10,593 nucleotides of DNA. It comes from Paracraurococcus sp049315625. Its GTDB lineage: Bacteria; Pseudomonadota; Alphaproteobacteria; Acetobacterales; Acetobacteraceae. The position numbers were made by a program, and so were the translations under genes. Below, in pieces: positions 1 through 6,452 of this stretch. The notes under the pieces are model-generated. The model had not been told where the DNA came from. It made no database searches and was given only the letters and a program-made list of their open reading frames with translations. Every line of letters begins with the position of its first letter. The stretch's first letter is position 1. The stretch lies in the NCBI GenBank assembly GCA_049315625.1, contig JBMOJU010000172.1, positions 1 through 10,593 on the forward strand, written 5' to 3'.

Positions 1-750
1 AGCGTCGGTGGCGGCGCGGTCGCGCAGGCGCCGGGGGATGGCTACACGCTGCTGTGGGACGCGTCCTCCCACCTGGTGAACCCGGCGCTGATGAAGGGCC
101 TGCCCTTCGACTATGCCGCCTTCGTCCCGGTTTCCCTGGTGGTGACCTTCCCCGGCGTGCTGGCGGTGAAGGCCGATTTCCCCGGCCGCAGCGTCGCCGA
201 GTTCATCCGCCAGGCAAAGGAACGGCCCGGCGCGATCAGCGTCGGCACCCAGGGCAATGCGACGGCCGGCCATGTCGGCCTGCTGCAATTCACCCGCCGG
301 GCCGGGATCGAGGTGATCCACGCGCCCTACCGCGGCGGGGCGGATGCAGCGCGCGACCTGGCGGCGGGCTCGATCGACGCGGTCTTCATCACCACGGTCA
401 GCGCCGGGCCGATCGTCGACAGCGGCCGCGCCCGCTTCCTGGCGGTGGCGACGCTGCAGCGGATCCCCAGCCGCCCGGACGTGCCGACCTTGGCCGAGAG
501 CGGCTTCCCGGGCTTCAATTCCAACGAATGGGCGGCGCTGTTCGGCCCGGCCGGCACGCCGGCCCCGGTGGTCGCCGCCCTGCACGCGGCGCTGGCGGAG
601 GCGCTGGCCGATGCCGGGGTGAAGCAGCGCCTGGCGCAGATCGGCGCCGTGGCGATCGGCAGCGCGCCGGCCGATTTCGTCCGCTTCGTGCGGGAGGGGC
701 GGGAGCAGATGGCCACGCTGGTGCGTGAGGCCGGCATCCGGCTGGATTGA
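1..750 (+). CDS. Bug/TctC-family tripartite tricarboxylate transporter substrate-binding protein (5' partial)
   Basis: The frame is open from base 1 to the TGA at 748-750 and shows 249 C-terminal residues; about 70 residues, including any signal peptide, lie outside the window. The visible start, GGGAVAQAPGDGYTLL, matches the family's conserved segment of the form G..AVA.A.PDGYTLL. A second family-typical block, HAPYRGGADAARDLAAGSID, lies at visible residues about 107-126. Bug proteins are periplasmic receptors that bind carboxylates or other small organic acids and may feed TctAB permeases; the ligand cannot be read from sequence. No tctA or tctB is visible, so it may be one of the many orphan receptors in this group of bacteria. 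The EamA-type gene follows after 3 bases. The family call is firm; the substrate is unknown. Confidence 0.93.
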   Translation, partial: SVGGGAVAQAPGDGYTLLWDASSHLVNPALMKGLPFDYAAFVPVSLVVTFPGVLAVKADFPGRSVAEFIRQAKERPGAISVGTQGNATAGHVGLLQFTRRAGIEVIHAPYRGGADAARDLAAGSIDAVFITTVSAGPIVDSGRARFLAVATLQRIPSRPDVPTLAESGFPGFNSNEWAALFGPAGTPAPVVAALHAALAEALADAGVKQRLAQIGAVAIGSAPADFVRFVREGREQMATLVREAGIRLD

Positions 751-753
751 TCC

Positions 754-1629
754 ATGCCGTTCGACAATGGGGCCGCCCCGCGCGGCCATGCCGCCGGCAT
801 CGGGTTGATGCTGGCCTCGGTCCTGCTGTTCTCCCTGAACGACGTGCTGGGGAAGTGGCTGGTCGCCAGCAACACGGTGGGCCAGGTGCTGCTGCTGCGC
901 AGCCTGGCGGCGCTGGTGGTGCTGGCGCCGCTGGCCTGGCGGGTGCTGCGCCGGCCGGGCTTCAAGGTGGAGCGGCCAAGGCTGCAGGCGCTGCGCGTCG
1001 CCATCGGCGCGGCCGAGGCCGCCTGCTTCTACTGGGTGGTGGCCTCCCTGCCGCTGGCCGACGCCATGACCTATTGGATGGCGGCGCCGCTGATGGTCAC
1101 CGCCCTGGCGGCGCTGCTGCTGGGGGAACGGGTCGGCGGCCGGCGCTGGGTGCTGGTGCTGCTGGGCTTCGTTGGCGTGGTGGTCGCACTGGGCGCCGAT
1201 CTCGGCGCGGCGGGCCTTCCGGCGCTGGGCGCGTTGGCCGGCGCGCTGCTCTATGCGCTGTTCCTGCTCTGCAGCCGGCAATTGCGCGAGACGCCGGACG
1301 CGCTGCTGGCAGCCTTCCAGATGCTCGGTGGGCTCGGGCTGGGGATGCTGCTGCTCGGCCGGGATGGCTGGAGCCTGCCGTCGGGCGGCGACCTCCCCCT
1401 GCTGCTGCTGCTCGGGCTGGTGGCGACGCTCGGGCATATGGGGGTGACGCGGGCGCTGAAGCTGGCGCCGGCCTCGGTCGTGGTGCCCTACCAGTACAGC
1501 TTCCTGCTCTGGGCCGCGGTGTTCGGTTGGCTGGTCTGGGGCGATGTCCCGGGCGCCGCCCTGCTGGCCGGGGCGGCGCTGATCGCCGGCGCCGGCCTGC
1601 TGCTGTACCGCGAGCAGCGGCGGGGCTGA
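754..1629 (+). CDS. EamA/DMT-superfamily transporter, 10 predicted membrane segments
   Basis: This is a 291-residue, very hydrophobic protein with the two-times-five-helix layout of the drug/metabolite transporter superfamily. The first repeat covers residues about 13-148, including the segment AGIGLMLASVLLFSLNDVLG at 14-33. The second covers about 153-286 and contains VATLGHMGVTRALKLAPAS (223-241), a typical EamA end-of-repeat signature. A basic tail (YREQRRG) fits a cytoplasmic C-terminus. Family members move small metabolites such as amino acids, nucleosides or drugs across the inner membrane, often outward; no substrate can be assigned. The ATG at 754 lies 3 bases after the upstream stop and has no clear Shine-Dalgarno, so translation is probably coupled to the Bug gene. 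It ends before a hairpin-rich spacer and converges on rplQ. Confidence 0.93.
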   Translation: MPFDNGAAPRGHAAGIGLMLASVLLFSLNDVLGKWLVASNTVGQVLLLRSLAALVVLAPLAWRVLRRPGFKVERPRLQALRVAIGAAEAACFYWVVASLPLADAMTYWMAAPLMVTALAALLLGERVGGRRWVLVLLGFVGVVVALGADLGAAGLPALGALAGALLYALFLLCSRQLRETPDALLAAFQMLGGLGLGMLLLGRDGWSLPSGGDLPLLLLLGLVATLGHMGVTRALKLAPASVVVPYQYSFLLWAAVFGWLVWGDVPGAALLAGAALIAGAGLLLYREQRRG

Positions 1630-1633
1630 CCCG

Positions 1634-1649
1634 CCGCGCCACGGCGCGG
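1634..1649 (+). terminator. Hairpin just after the EamA gene, possible transcription or RNA end
   Basis: CCGCGCC (1634-1640) and GGCGCGG (1643-1649) are perfect inverted repeats starting 5 bases after the EamA stop. With the innermost pair open, the loop is CACG. There is no T run, so this is at best a stabilising 3' structure or a weak terminator for the plus-strand pair. Confidence 0.35.
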
Positions 1650-1668
1650 GGACCGGCCGGTGCCCGGA

Positions 1669-1689
1669 CCGCGGCGCGCGGCGCCGCGG
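1669..1689. repeat. 9-bp perfect inverted repeat in the convergent spacer
   Basis: CCGCGGCGC (1669-1677) and GCGCCGCGG (1681-1689) pair perfectly around a GCG loop. The hairpin is flanked by two copies of TGCCCGGA at 1661-1668 and 1691-1698. It lies between two convergent transcription units and could block or end transcription from either side. No T tract follows on either strand. Confidence 0.5.
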
Positions 1690-1704
1690 CTGCCCGGACA
1701 TGGA

Positions 1705-1736
1705 AACGGGGAGGCAGGTTGCCCTGCCGCCCCGTT
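1705..1736 (-). terminator. Probable terminator of the spc-alpha operon, downstream of rplQ
   Basis: AACGGGG (1705-1711) plus GGCAGG (1713-1718) pairs with CCTGCC (1723-1728) plus CCCCGTT (1730-1736). This makes a 13-bp stem with one A/G mismatch and a TTGC loop. On the minus strand it starts 26 bases past the rplQ stop and is followed by only a short T run, so it is a strong stem with a poor tail. It could also act on read-through from the plus strand. Confidence 0.7.
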
Positions 1737-1762
1737 CAGATCTCCGACCGGCGGAGGCTGGC

Positions 1763-2185
1763 TTACGCCGCCTCCTGGACCTCGGCCGCATCGGGCTTCG
1801 GGCCGCTGTCGAGGCCCTTGGCGGCGACGTCGCGGTCGACCAGTTCGATCACCGCCATGTCGGCGGCATCGCCGTAGCGCATGCCGGCCTTGAGGACGCG
1901 GGTATAGCCACCCGAGCGGGCCTTGTAGCGGTCGGCGATGGTGGTGAAGAGCTTGTCCACCACGCGCTCATCCATCAGCTGCGCGTAGGCCTGACGGCGC
2001 GCATGCAGGCCGCCGCGCTTGCCGAGCGTGATGATGCGCTCGACATACGGGCGCAGCTCCTTCGCCTTGGGCAGCGTGGTGGTGATCTGCTCGTGCTTCA
2101 GCAGGCTGGTCGCCATGTTGCGGAACATGGCGAGCCGGTGGGTGGAGGTGACGCCGAGCTTACGGCCGGCCATACCGTGACGCAT
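1763..2185 (-). CDS. rplQ: 50S ribosomal protein L17
   Basis: L17 is a large-subunit protein near the peptide exit tunnel. The 140-residue product opens with MRHGMAGRKLGVTSTHRLAM, the classic L17 N-terminus. It carries the family block GGYTRVLKAGMRYGDAADMA at 92-111, followed by the IELV strand. The acidic and alanine-rich tail after residue 122 is a common variable extension. The ATG is preceded by AGGGA about 10 bases upstream. It is the last gene of the alpha operon, 26 bases after rpoA, and a hairpin terminator follows. Translation is full length with no breaks. Confidence 0.98.
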   Translation of the reverse strand: MRHGMAGRKLGVTSTHRLAMFRNMATSLLKHEQITTTLPKAKELRPYVERIITLGKRGGLHARRQAYAQLMDERVVDKLFTTIADRYKARSGGYTRVLKAGMRYGDAADMAVIELVDRDVAAKGLDSGPKPDAAEVQEAA

Positions 2186-2211
2186 GATACTTTATCCCTG
2201 GTGCGCCGGTC

Positions 2212-3228
2212 TCAGAACGGCTCTTCGAGTTTCTTGGCGAGGTCCTCGATGTTCTCGGGCGGCCAGCCGGTGACGGTCATGCCGAGGCCGAGCCCCATGG
2301 AGGCGAGGACTTCCTTGATCTCGTTCAGCGACTTCCGGCCGAAGTTCGGAGTCCGGAGCATCTCCTGCTCCGTCTTCTGCACCAGGTCGCCGATATAGAC
2401 GATGTTGTCGTTCTTCAGGCAATTCGCCGAACGAACCGACAATTCGAGCTCATCGACCTTGCGCAGCAGGTTGCGGTTGAACGGCAGGTCGTCGCGCTCT
2501 TCCTCGACCTTCCGCTCGCGCGGCTCGTCGAAGTTGATAAAGAGCTGGAGCTGGTCCTGCAGGATGCGGGCGGCCAGAGCCACCGCGTCCTCCGGCGCTA
2601 CCGTGCCGTCGGTCTCGACGTTCAGGACGAGCTTGTCGTAATCCGTCACCTGGCCGACGCGGGTCGGCTCGACCCGGTAGGCCACGCGACGGACCGGCGA
2701 GTAGATCGCATCGACCGGGATCAGGCCGATCGGCGCGTCTTCCGGCCGGTTCATCGCCGCCGGGACGTAGCCCTTGCCGGTGTTGACGGTCAGCTCCATC
2801 GACAGCTTGGCGCCGTCGTCGAGCGTGCAGATCACCAGGTCCGGGTTCGAGATCTCGATGTCGCCGGTGGTCTGGATCTGGCCGGCGGTCACCTCGCCCG
2901 GGCCGGTCGCGGTGAGCATGAGGCGCTTCGGCCCCTCGCCCTGCATCCGGATGGCAAGCTGCTTCACGTTCAGCACCAGGTCGGTGACGTCCTCACGGAC
3001 GCCCTGGATGCTGCTGAACTCATGCAGCACGCCGTCGATCTTCAGCGCCGTCACCGCCGCGCCCTGCAGCGAAGACAACAGCACGCGGCGCAGGGCATTG
3101 CCCAGCGTCATCCCGAAGCCGCGCTCCAGCGGCTCGGCCACGATGGTCGCCACGCGGTCGGGGTCCGACCCGACCTCGACGCCCAGCTTCTCCGGGCGAA
3201 TCAGCGAACGCCAATTCCTCTCGATCAC
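2212..3228 (-). CDS. rpoA: DNA-directed RNA polymerase subunit alpha
   Basis: The alpha subunit dimerises to nucleate RNA polymerase assembly, and its C-terminal domain contacts UP-element DNA and activators. I start it at the GTG (3226-3228), giving 338 residues beginning MIERNWRSLIRPEKL, which lines up with the alphaproteobacterial form MIQKNW. An ATG two codons upstream (3232-3234) abuts AAGGAG with no spacer, whereas the GTG sits 6 bases from that Shine-Dalgarno. The N-terminal domain (about 1-230) contains ERGFGMTLGNALRRVLLSS (35-53), the assembly segment. A linker at about 235-250 leads to the C-terminal domain, with VRSANCLKNDNIVYIGDLVQ at 265-284 including the DNA-contacting arginine, and NFGRKSLNEIKEVL at 295-308. 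It lies between rpsK and rplQ, as usual. Confidence 0.97.
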   Translation of the reverse strand: MIERNWRSLIRPEKLGVEVGSDPDRVATIVAEPLERGFGMTLGNALRRVLLSSLQGAAVTALKIDGVLHEFSSIQGVREDVTDLVLNVKQLAIRMQGEGPKRLMLTATGPGEVTAGQIQTTGDIEISNPDLVICTLDDGAKLSMELTVNTGKGYVPAAMNRPEDAPIGLIPVDAIYSPVRRVAYRVEPTRVGQVTDYDKLVLNVETDGTVAPEDAVALAARILQDQLQLFINFDEPRERKVEEERDDLPFNRNLLRKVDELELSVRSANCLKNDNIVYIGDLVQKTEQEMLRTPNFGRKSLNEIKEVLASMGLGLGMTVTGWPPENIEDLAKKLEEPF

Positions 3229-3234
3229 GAGCAT

Positions 3235-3240
3235 CTCCTT
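3235..3240 (-). promoter_or_regulatory. Shine-Dalgarno that decides the rpoA start
   Basis: The minus strand reads AAGGAG followed at once by ATGCTCGTG. A ribosome binding site needs a spacer of about 5-9 bases, which fits the GTG at 3226-3228 and not the abutting ATG at 3232-3234. Confidence 0.8.
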
Positions 3241-3264
3241 ACGGCCCCTCCCCCGATCGACGCG

Positions 3265-3663
3265 TCAGACGCGCCGACGCTTGCGGGGGCGGCAGCCGTT
3301 GTGCGGGATCGGCGTCACGTCACGGATGGCCGTGACGTAGAAGCCGACCGCCTGCAGCGCGCGGAGAGCCGATTCGCGTCCCGAACCCGGGCCGCTCACC
3401 ATGATCTCCAGCTGCTCCATGCCGTGCTCGCGGGCCTTCTTGCCGGCATCCTCGGCGGCGACCTGCGCCGCATAGGGGGTCGACTTCCGGCTGCCCTTGA
3501 AGCCCTGGCTGCCCGAGGACGACCAGGCAATCGCGTTGCCCTGGGCATCGGTGATGGTCACGATGGTGTTGTTGAAGGAGGCGAGAACATGGGCCACGCC
3601 GGTGGCGATGTTCTTGCGCTCCTTCTTGCGGGGGGCGCGGGCGCCCTTGGGATCGCGGGCCAT
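3265..3663 (-). CDS. rpsK: 30S ribosomal protein S11
   Basis: S11 sits on the small-subunit platform and helps hold mRNA near the E site. The 132-residue product has the N-terminal basic tail (MARDPKGARAPRKKERKNI), the core SFNNTIVTITDAQGNAIAWS (29-48), and the conserved C-terminus PHNGCRPRKRRRV (120-132). The GSQGFKGSRKSTPYAAQ block (51-67) is also typical. The ATG starts 1 base after the rpsM stop, so the two are translationally coupled; GAAGAAGGTG about 11 bases upstream, inside the end of rpsM, can serve as ribosome binding site. Length and sequence are normal. Confidence 0.98.
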   Translation of the reverse strand: MARDPKGARAPRKKERKNIATGVAHVLASFNNTIVTITDAQGNAIAWSSSGSQGFKGSRKSTPYAAQVAAEDAGKKAREHGMEQLEIMVSGPGSGRESALRALQAVGFYVTAIRDVTPIPHNGCRPRKRRRV

Positions 3664-3664
3664 C

Positions 3665-4042
3665 TTACTTGGTCACCTTCTTCTTGCCGGCGATCGCAAC
3701 CGCCTTGCCCTTGCGGGTGCGCGCATTGGTATGGGTGCGCTGGCCACGGACCGGAAGGCCGCGCCGATGGCGCAGGCCGCGGTAGCAGGCCATGTCCATC
3801 AGTCGCTTGATATTCATCGCCACTTCGCGGCGAAGGTCGCCTTCGACCCGGTACTCGCGGTCGATCAGCTCACGGATCTTGAGGATCTCCTCATCCGTCA
3901 ACTGGTTGACGCGGCGATCCTCCGGGATCGAGAGCGCCTGGCAGATGTCGGCCGCGTTCTTCGGACCGATGCCATAGATATAGCGCAGCGAGATCAGCAC
4001 GCGCTTATTCGTGGGAATGTTGACACCGGCGATGCGCGCCAC
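3665..4042 (-). CDS. rpsM: 30S ribosomal protein S13
   Basis: S13 is in the head of the small subunit and bridges to the large subunit and P-site tRNA. The GTG at 4040-4042 gives 125 residues starting MARIAGVNIPTNKRV, the standard S13 N-terminus, with AGGAG 7 bases upstream. The frame stays open to a GTG at 4180, which would add 46 unrelated residues with no Shine-Dalgarno; I reject that start. Family blocks are YIYGIGPKNA (21-30) and the C-terminal GLPVRGQRTHTNARTRKG (95-112), followed by a lysine-rich tail. It is the first gene of the alpha operon, behind its own promoter and a leader of about 150 bases. Confidence 0.97.
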   Translation of the reverse strand: MARIAGVNIPTNKRVLISLRYIYGIGPKNAADICQALSIPEDRRVNQLTDEEILKIRELIDREYRVEGDLRREVAMNIKRLMDMACYRGLRHRRGLPVRGQRTHTNARTRKGKAVAIAGKKKVTK

Positions 4043-4049
4043 TGCTGAG

Positions 4050-4069
4050 CTCCTGGAGCCTGTCGCTCC
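4050..4069 (-). promoter_or_regulatory. rpsM ribosome binding site with an adjoining small hairpin
   Basis: AGGAG (minus strand of 4050-4054) lies 7 bases before the rpsM GTG and supports that start. Directly upstream, GGAGC (4065-4069) and GCTCC (4055-4059) form a 5-bp stem with a 5-base loop. The GCTCC arm is also complementary to the GGAGC of the Shine-Dalgarno, but too close to pair with it as a hairpin. Confidence 0.6.
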
Positions 4070-4093
4070 TGCTTGAACCGGCGCAGCGGGGGC

Positions 4094-4125
4094 CACCTCG
4101 GCCCACACGCCATCCCGGCGAGGTG
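4094..4125 (-). promoter_or_regulatory. Inverted repeat in the alpha-operon leader
   Basis: On the minus strand CACCTCG (from 4119-4125) and CGAGGTG (from 4094-4100) form a 7-bp perfect stem around an 18-base loop, and the loop contains GGGATGGCG, which could form a small competing stem with the adjacent CGCC. A second leader hairpin, GGTGGCC-TGCT-GGCCGCC, lies nearer the promoter at about 4166-4183. These are candidate control structures of the rpsM leader. Confidence 0.4.
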
Positions 4126-4201
4126 ATCTTCGTAAAGCCAGATGAACGGCTAAGCGCGGCCATGGCGGCCAGCAGGCCACCCATGTCCGCGGGAGGCGCG
4201 G

Positions 4202-4229
4202 ACTATACGCAGCGCCGCCAAGCCGTCAA
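4202..4229 (-). promoter_or_regulatory. Sigma70-type promoter for rpsM-rpsK-rpoA-rplQ, overlapping the adk stop
   Basis: On the minus strand, TTGACG (4224-4229) is followed after 16 bases by TATAGT (4202-4207), matching the -35 and -10 consensus at 5 of 6 positions each. The TGA within the -35 box is the adk stop codon. The start of transcription would be near 4195, leaving a leader of about 150 bases before rpsM. In such GC-rich DNA this pairing stands out, and its place at the head of the alpha genes supports it. Confidence 0.75.
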
Positions 4230-4888
4230 CCCTTTTGCGCCATCGGACCGAGGATCGCCTCGATCTGGCCCGCCACATCGTCCATTTCCGCCATGCCATC
4301 CGCCACCCGCAGCACCCCGCGGGAGGCGTAGTAGGGCAGCAACGGCGCCGTCTGGCGGTGGTAGGCATCCAGCCGGGAGGCCACCGTATCCGCCTTGTCG
4401 TCGGCCCGGCGGACGAACTCCGTGCTGCCGCAGCGGTCGCAGGTGCCGGCCGCCCGGGGCTGCTTGAAGCTGTCGTGATAGCCCTCGCCGCACTTGGCGC
4501 AGGTGTAGCGGCCGGAGATACGCTCGACCAGCGCGGTGTCGTCCACCTGAAGCTCGATCACGTGGTGCAGCGGCATCGCCTTCTCCTGCAGCACCAGATC
4601 CAGCGCCTCGGCCTGCGGGACGGTGCGGGGAAATCCGTCCAGGATGAAGCCCTGGGCGATGTCCGGCTGGGAGACACGGGCCGCGAGCATGGCGATGATG
4701 ATCGCATCGGGGACAAGCTCCCCACGCTCCATGATCGCCTTGGCCTGGAGGCCGATCTCGCTGCCGGACTTCACCTCAGCCCGCAGCATGTCGCCGGTCG
4801 AGATCTGCCGCAGCCCGTAACGGTCCTCCAGGCGCTTGGCCTGGGTTCCTTTACCGGCACCCGGCGGGCCCAGCAGGATCAGGTTCAT
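4226..4888 (-). CDS. adk: Adenylate kinase, zinc-LID type
   Basis: Cytoplasmic adenylate kinase interconverts ATP + AMP and 2 ADP, balancing adenine nucleotides. The 220 residues are the usual long-form length. The P-loop GPPGAGKGT is at 7-15, the AMP-binding segment STGDMLRAEV at 30-39, and the family signature FILDGFPRTVPQAE at 81-94. The LID carries four cysteines, C130-x2-C133 and C150-x2-C153, the zinc-binding form found in many alphaproteobacteria. The C-terminal arginine segment is DTVASRLDAYHRQTAPL at 167-183. The ATG follows a weak GGGGAA. It sits 81 bases after secY and before rpsM, the typical alphaproteobacterial position. Its stop codon lies inside the -35 box of the next promoter. 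Confidence 0.98.
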   Translation of the reverse strand: MNLILLGPPGAGKGTQAKRLEDRYGLRQISTGDMLRAEVKSGSEIGLQAKAIMERGELVPDAIIIAMLAARVSQPDIAQGFILDGFPRTVPQAEALDLVLQEKAMPLHHVIELQVDDTALVERISGRYTCAKCGEGYHDSFKQPRAAGTCDRCGSTEFVRRADDKADTVASRLDAYHRQTAPLLPYYASRGVLRVADGMAEMDDVAGQIEAILGPMAQKG

Positions 4889-4924
4889 AACCGTCGTTCC
4901 CCATGCATCCCCGCGGCCGCCCCG

Positions 4925-4954
4925 GCGGTCGCGCTGCGTCCTTCAAGCGACCGC
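4925..4954 (-). repeat. 8-bp perfect stem-loop between secY and adk
   Basis: GCGGTCGC (4925-4932) and GCGACCGC (4947-4954) are perfect inverted repeats around a 14-base loop, in the 81-base secY-adk spacer. No T run follows, so simple termination is unlikely. It may protect or split the polycistronic RNA, or tune read-through into adk. Confidence 0.5.
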
Positions 4955-4969
4955 GCCACCGGCGCCGGC

Positions 4970-6334
4970 CTAGCCACGGGCGCGCGGCGAACCGCGGCCG
5001 CCCAGGCGGGCCTTCTTGATCAGGCCCTCATACTGGTGGGCGAACAGGTGCGACTGGATCTGCGCCACGGTGTCCATGGTGACGGAGACGATGATCAGCA
5101 GGGACGTGCCACCGAAGTAGAAGGGCACGCCGTAATGGCTGATCAGGATCTCCGGCAGGATGCAGACCAGGCAGAGGTAGAGCGCACCGATCGCGGTCAA
5201 CCGCGTCAGCACCCGGTCGAAGTAGTCGGCGGTGTTCTGCCCGGGCCGGATGCCGGGCACGAAGCCGCCATACTTCTTCAGGTTGTCCGCCGTCTCGGTC
5301 GGGTTGAACACCACGGCGGTGTAGAAAAAGGCGAAGAAGATGATCAGCGCCATGTACAGCGCCATATAGAGCGGCTGGCCATGCGCCAGCGCATTCGCCA
5401 CGGTCTGCAGGATGCTGTCATCGCCGCTCGGCCCGGCGGCGAAGCCGGCCACGGTGGCTGGCAGGAGCAGCAGGGAGGAGGCGAAGATCGGCGGGATCAC
5501 GCCGGCGGTGTTCAGCTTCAGCGGCAGGTGCGATGCCTCACCGCCAAACATCCGGTTGCCGACCTGGCGCTTCGGGTATTGGACCGGGATGCGGCGCTGG
5601 GCGCGCTCGACGAACACCACCAGGGCAATCACCCCGAGGGCGACGGCCAGGAAGAAGATGATGAAAACGGTGGACAGCGCGCCGGTGCGGCCGAGTTCCA
5701 GCGTCGACACCAGCGCATGCGGCAGGTTGGCGACGATGCCGGCAAAGATGATCAGCGAGATGCCGTTGCCCACGCCGCGGGCGGTGATCTGCTCACCCAG
5801 CCACATCAGGAACATGGTTCCGCCGACCAGCGTGATGACGCAGGAGAGCCGGAAGAACATCCCCGGGTCGTGCACCGCGTTGCCGAAGGCGCCGCGCATG
5901 CTTTCCAGCCCGACGGCGATGCCCCAGGCCTGGAATACGGCGATCAGCACGGTGAGGTAGCGGGTGTACTGATTGAGCTTCTTCCGCCCCGCCTCGCCTT
6001 CCTTCTTCAGGGTCTCGAGCTGGGGGACGGCGGCCGACATCAGCTGGATGATGATGCTGGCGGAGATGTAAGGCATGATGTTCAGCGCGAACACCGTCAT
6101 GCGGCCAAGCGCGCCGCCGGTGAACATGTCGAACATGCCGAGGATGCCACCGCCATGCTGGGCGAGGATCTCGCCCATCACGGCCGCGTCGACGCCGGGG
6201 ACCGGCACATAGGTGCCGATGCGGACGACGATCAATGCGCCCAGGGTGAACCAGATGCGCTTCTTGAGCTCGGTGGCCTTGGACAGGACACCAAGGTTCA
6301 GATTGGCCGCAAGCTGTTCGGCGGCGGAGGCCAT
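4970..6334 (-). CDS. secY: Preprotein translocase subunit SecY
   Basis: SecY is the channel of the Sec translocon in the inner membrane; with SecE and SecG it exports or inserts proteins driven by SecA or the ribosome. I start at the ATG 6332-6334 (454 residues, MASAAEQLAANLNLGVLSKA), with GGAGGG about 10 bases upstream. The frame extends 72 codons further but reads as proline/arginine-rich noise. Ten hydrophobic helices fit the sequence, the first around residues 27-46 before the plug region. Family marks are PYISASIIIQLM (88-99), VGNGISLIIFAGI (188-200), QYPKRQVGNRMFGG (252-265), LPLKLNTAGVIPPIFASS (270-287), GGFVPGIRPGQNTADY (356-371) and MDTVAQIQSHL (420-430). The tail is short and basic. 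Confidence 0.98.
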   Translation of the reverse strand: MASAAEQLAANLNLGVLSKATELKKRIWFTLGALIVVRIGTYVPVPGVDAAVMGEILAQHGGGILGMFDMFTGGALGRMTVFALNIMPYISASIIIQLMSAAVPQLETLKKEGEAGRKKLNQYTRYLTVLIAVFQAWGIAVGLESMRGAFGNAVHDPGMFFRLSCVITLVGGTMFLMWLGEQITARGVGNGISLIIFAGIVANLPHALVSTLELGRTGALSTVFIIFFLAVALGVIALVVFVERAQRRIPVQYPKRQVGNRMFGGEASHLPLKLNTAGVIPPIFASSLLLLPATVAGFAAGPSGDDSILQTVANALAHGQPLYMALYMALIIFFAFFYTAVVFNPTETADNLKKYGGFVPGIRPGQNTADYFDRVLTRLTAIGALYLCLVCILPEILISHYGVPFYFGGTSLLIIVSVTMDTVAQIQSHLFAHQYEGLIKKARLGGRGSPRARG

Positions 6335-6360
6335 GGGACTGCGAACCCTCCACACGGCAA

Positions 6361-6410
6361 CGGCGCCGACAACCGGGGGGGGTACCCCCGGCCGTGGCGC
6401 CGCAGCCACG
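6361..6410 (-). promoter_or_regulatory. Overlapping hairpins in the secY leader
   Basis: In the 118-base rplO-secY spacer, an inner stem CCGGGGG/CCCCCGG (6373-6379 with 6385-6391) lies inside an outer stem CGGCGCC/GGCGCCG (6361-6367 with 6396-6402). An alternative stem CGTGGC/GCCACG (6393-6398 with 6405-6410) uses bases of the outer stem, so the two cannot form together. A smaller hairpin CGCCC-TGCC-GGGCG lies at 6432-6445 near the rplO stop. No clear promoter is seen in this spacer. The role may be attenuation, RNA processing or mRNA stability. Confidence 0.5.
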
Positions 6411-6452
6411 ATTCCCTGACTAGGTAGACCTCGCCCTGCCGGGCGGCAAGCG

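Noticed and set aside
747..1877. A 376-codon plus-strand frame overlapping the EamA gene and running into rplQ
   Set aside because: It is out of frame with a clear membrane transporter, and it is an alanine/glycine/arginine-rich GC artefact.
4043..4180. N-terminal extension of rpsM by 46 codons from a GTG
   Set aside because: There is no Shine-Dalgarno, the added residues resemble no S13, and the internal GTG has AGGAG at the right distance.
4008..4184. A 58-codon upstream frame (ATG at 4182-4184) in the rpsM leader, overlapping the rpsM start
   Set aside because: No ribosome binding site precedes it and the peptide is unremarkable; leader-peptide control cannot be argued from this alone.
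4202..6334. Absence of rpmJ after secY and of rpsD in the alpha operon
   Set aside because: It differs from E. coli but is the known alphaproteobacterial order with adk in between, so it is not novel.
4235..6427. A 730-codon open frame on the plus strand, opposite adk and secY
   Set aside because: It mirrors two certain genes in GC-rich DNA, where stop codons are rare in an antisense frame. The product is histidine/glycine/arginine/aspartate-rich with no recognisable family.
6411..6452. Possible secY promoter after rplO (TTGCCG with TACCTA at 17 bases)
   Set aside because: The -10 match is only two of six bases, which is no better than chance.
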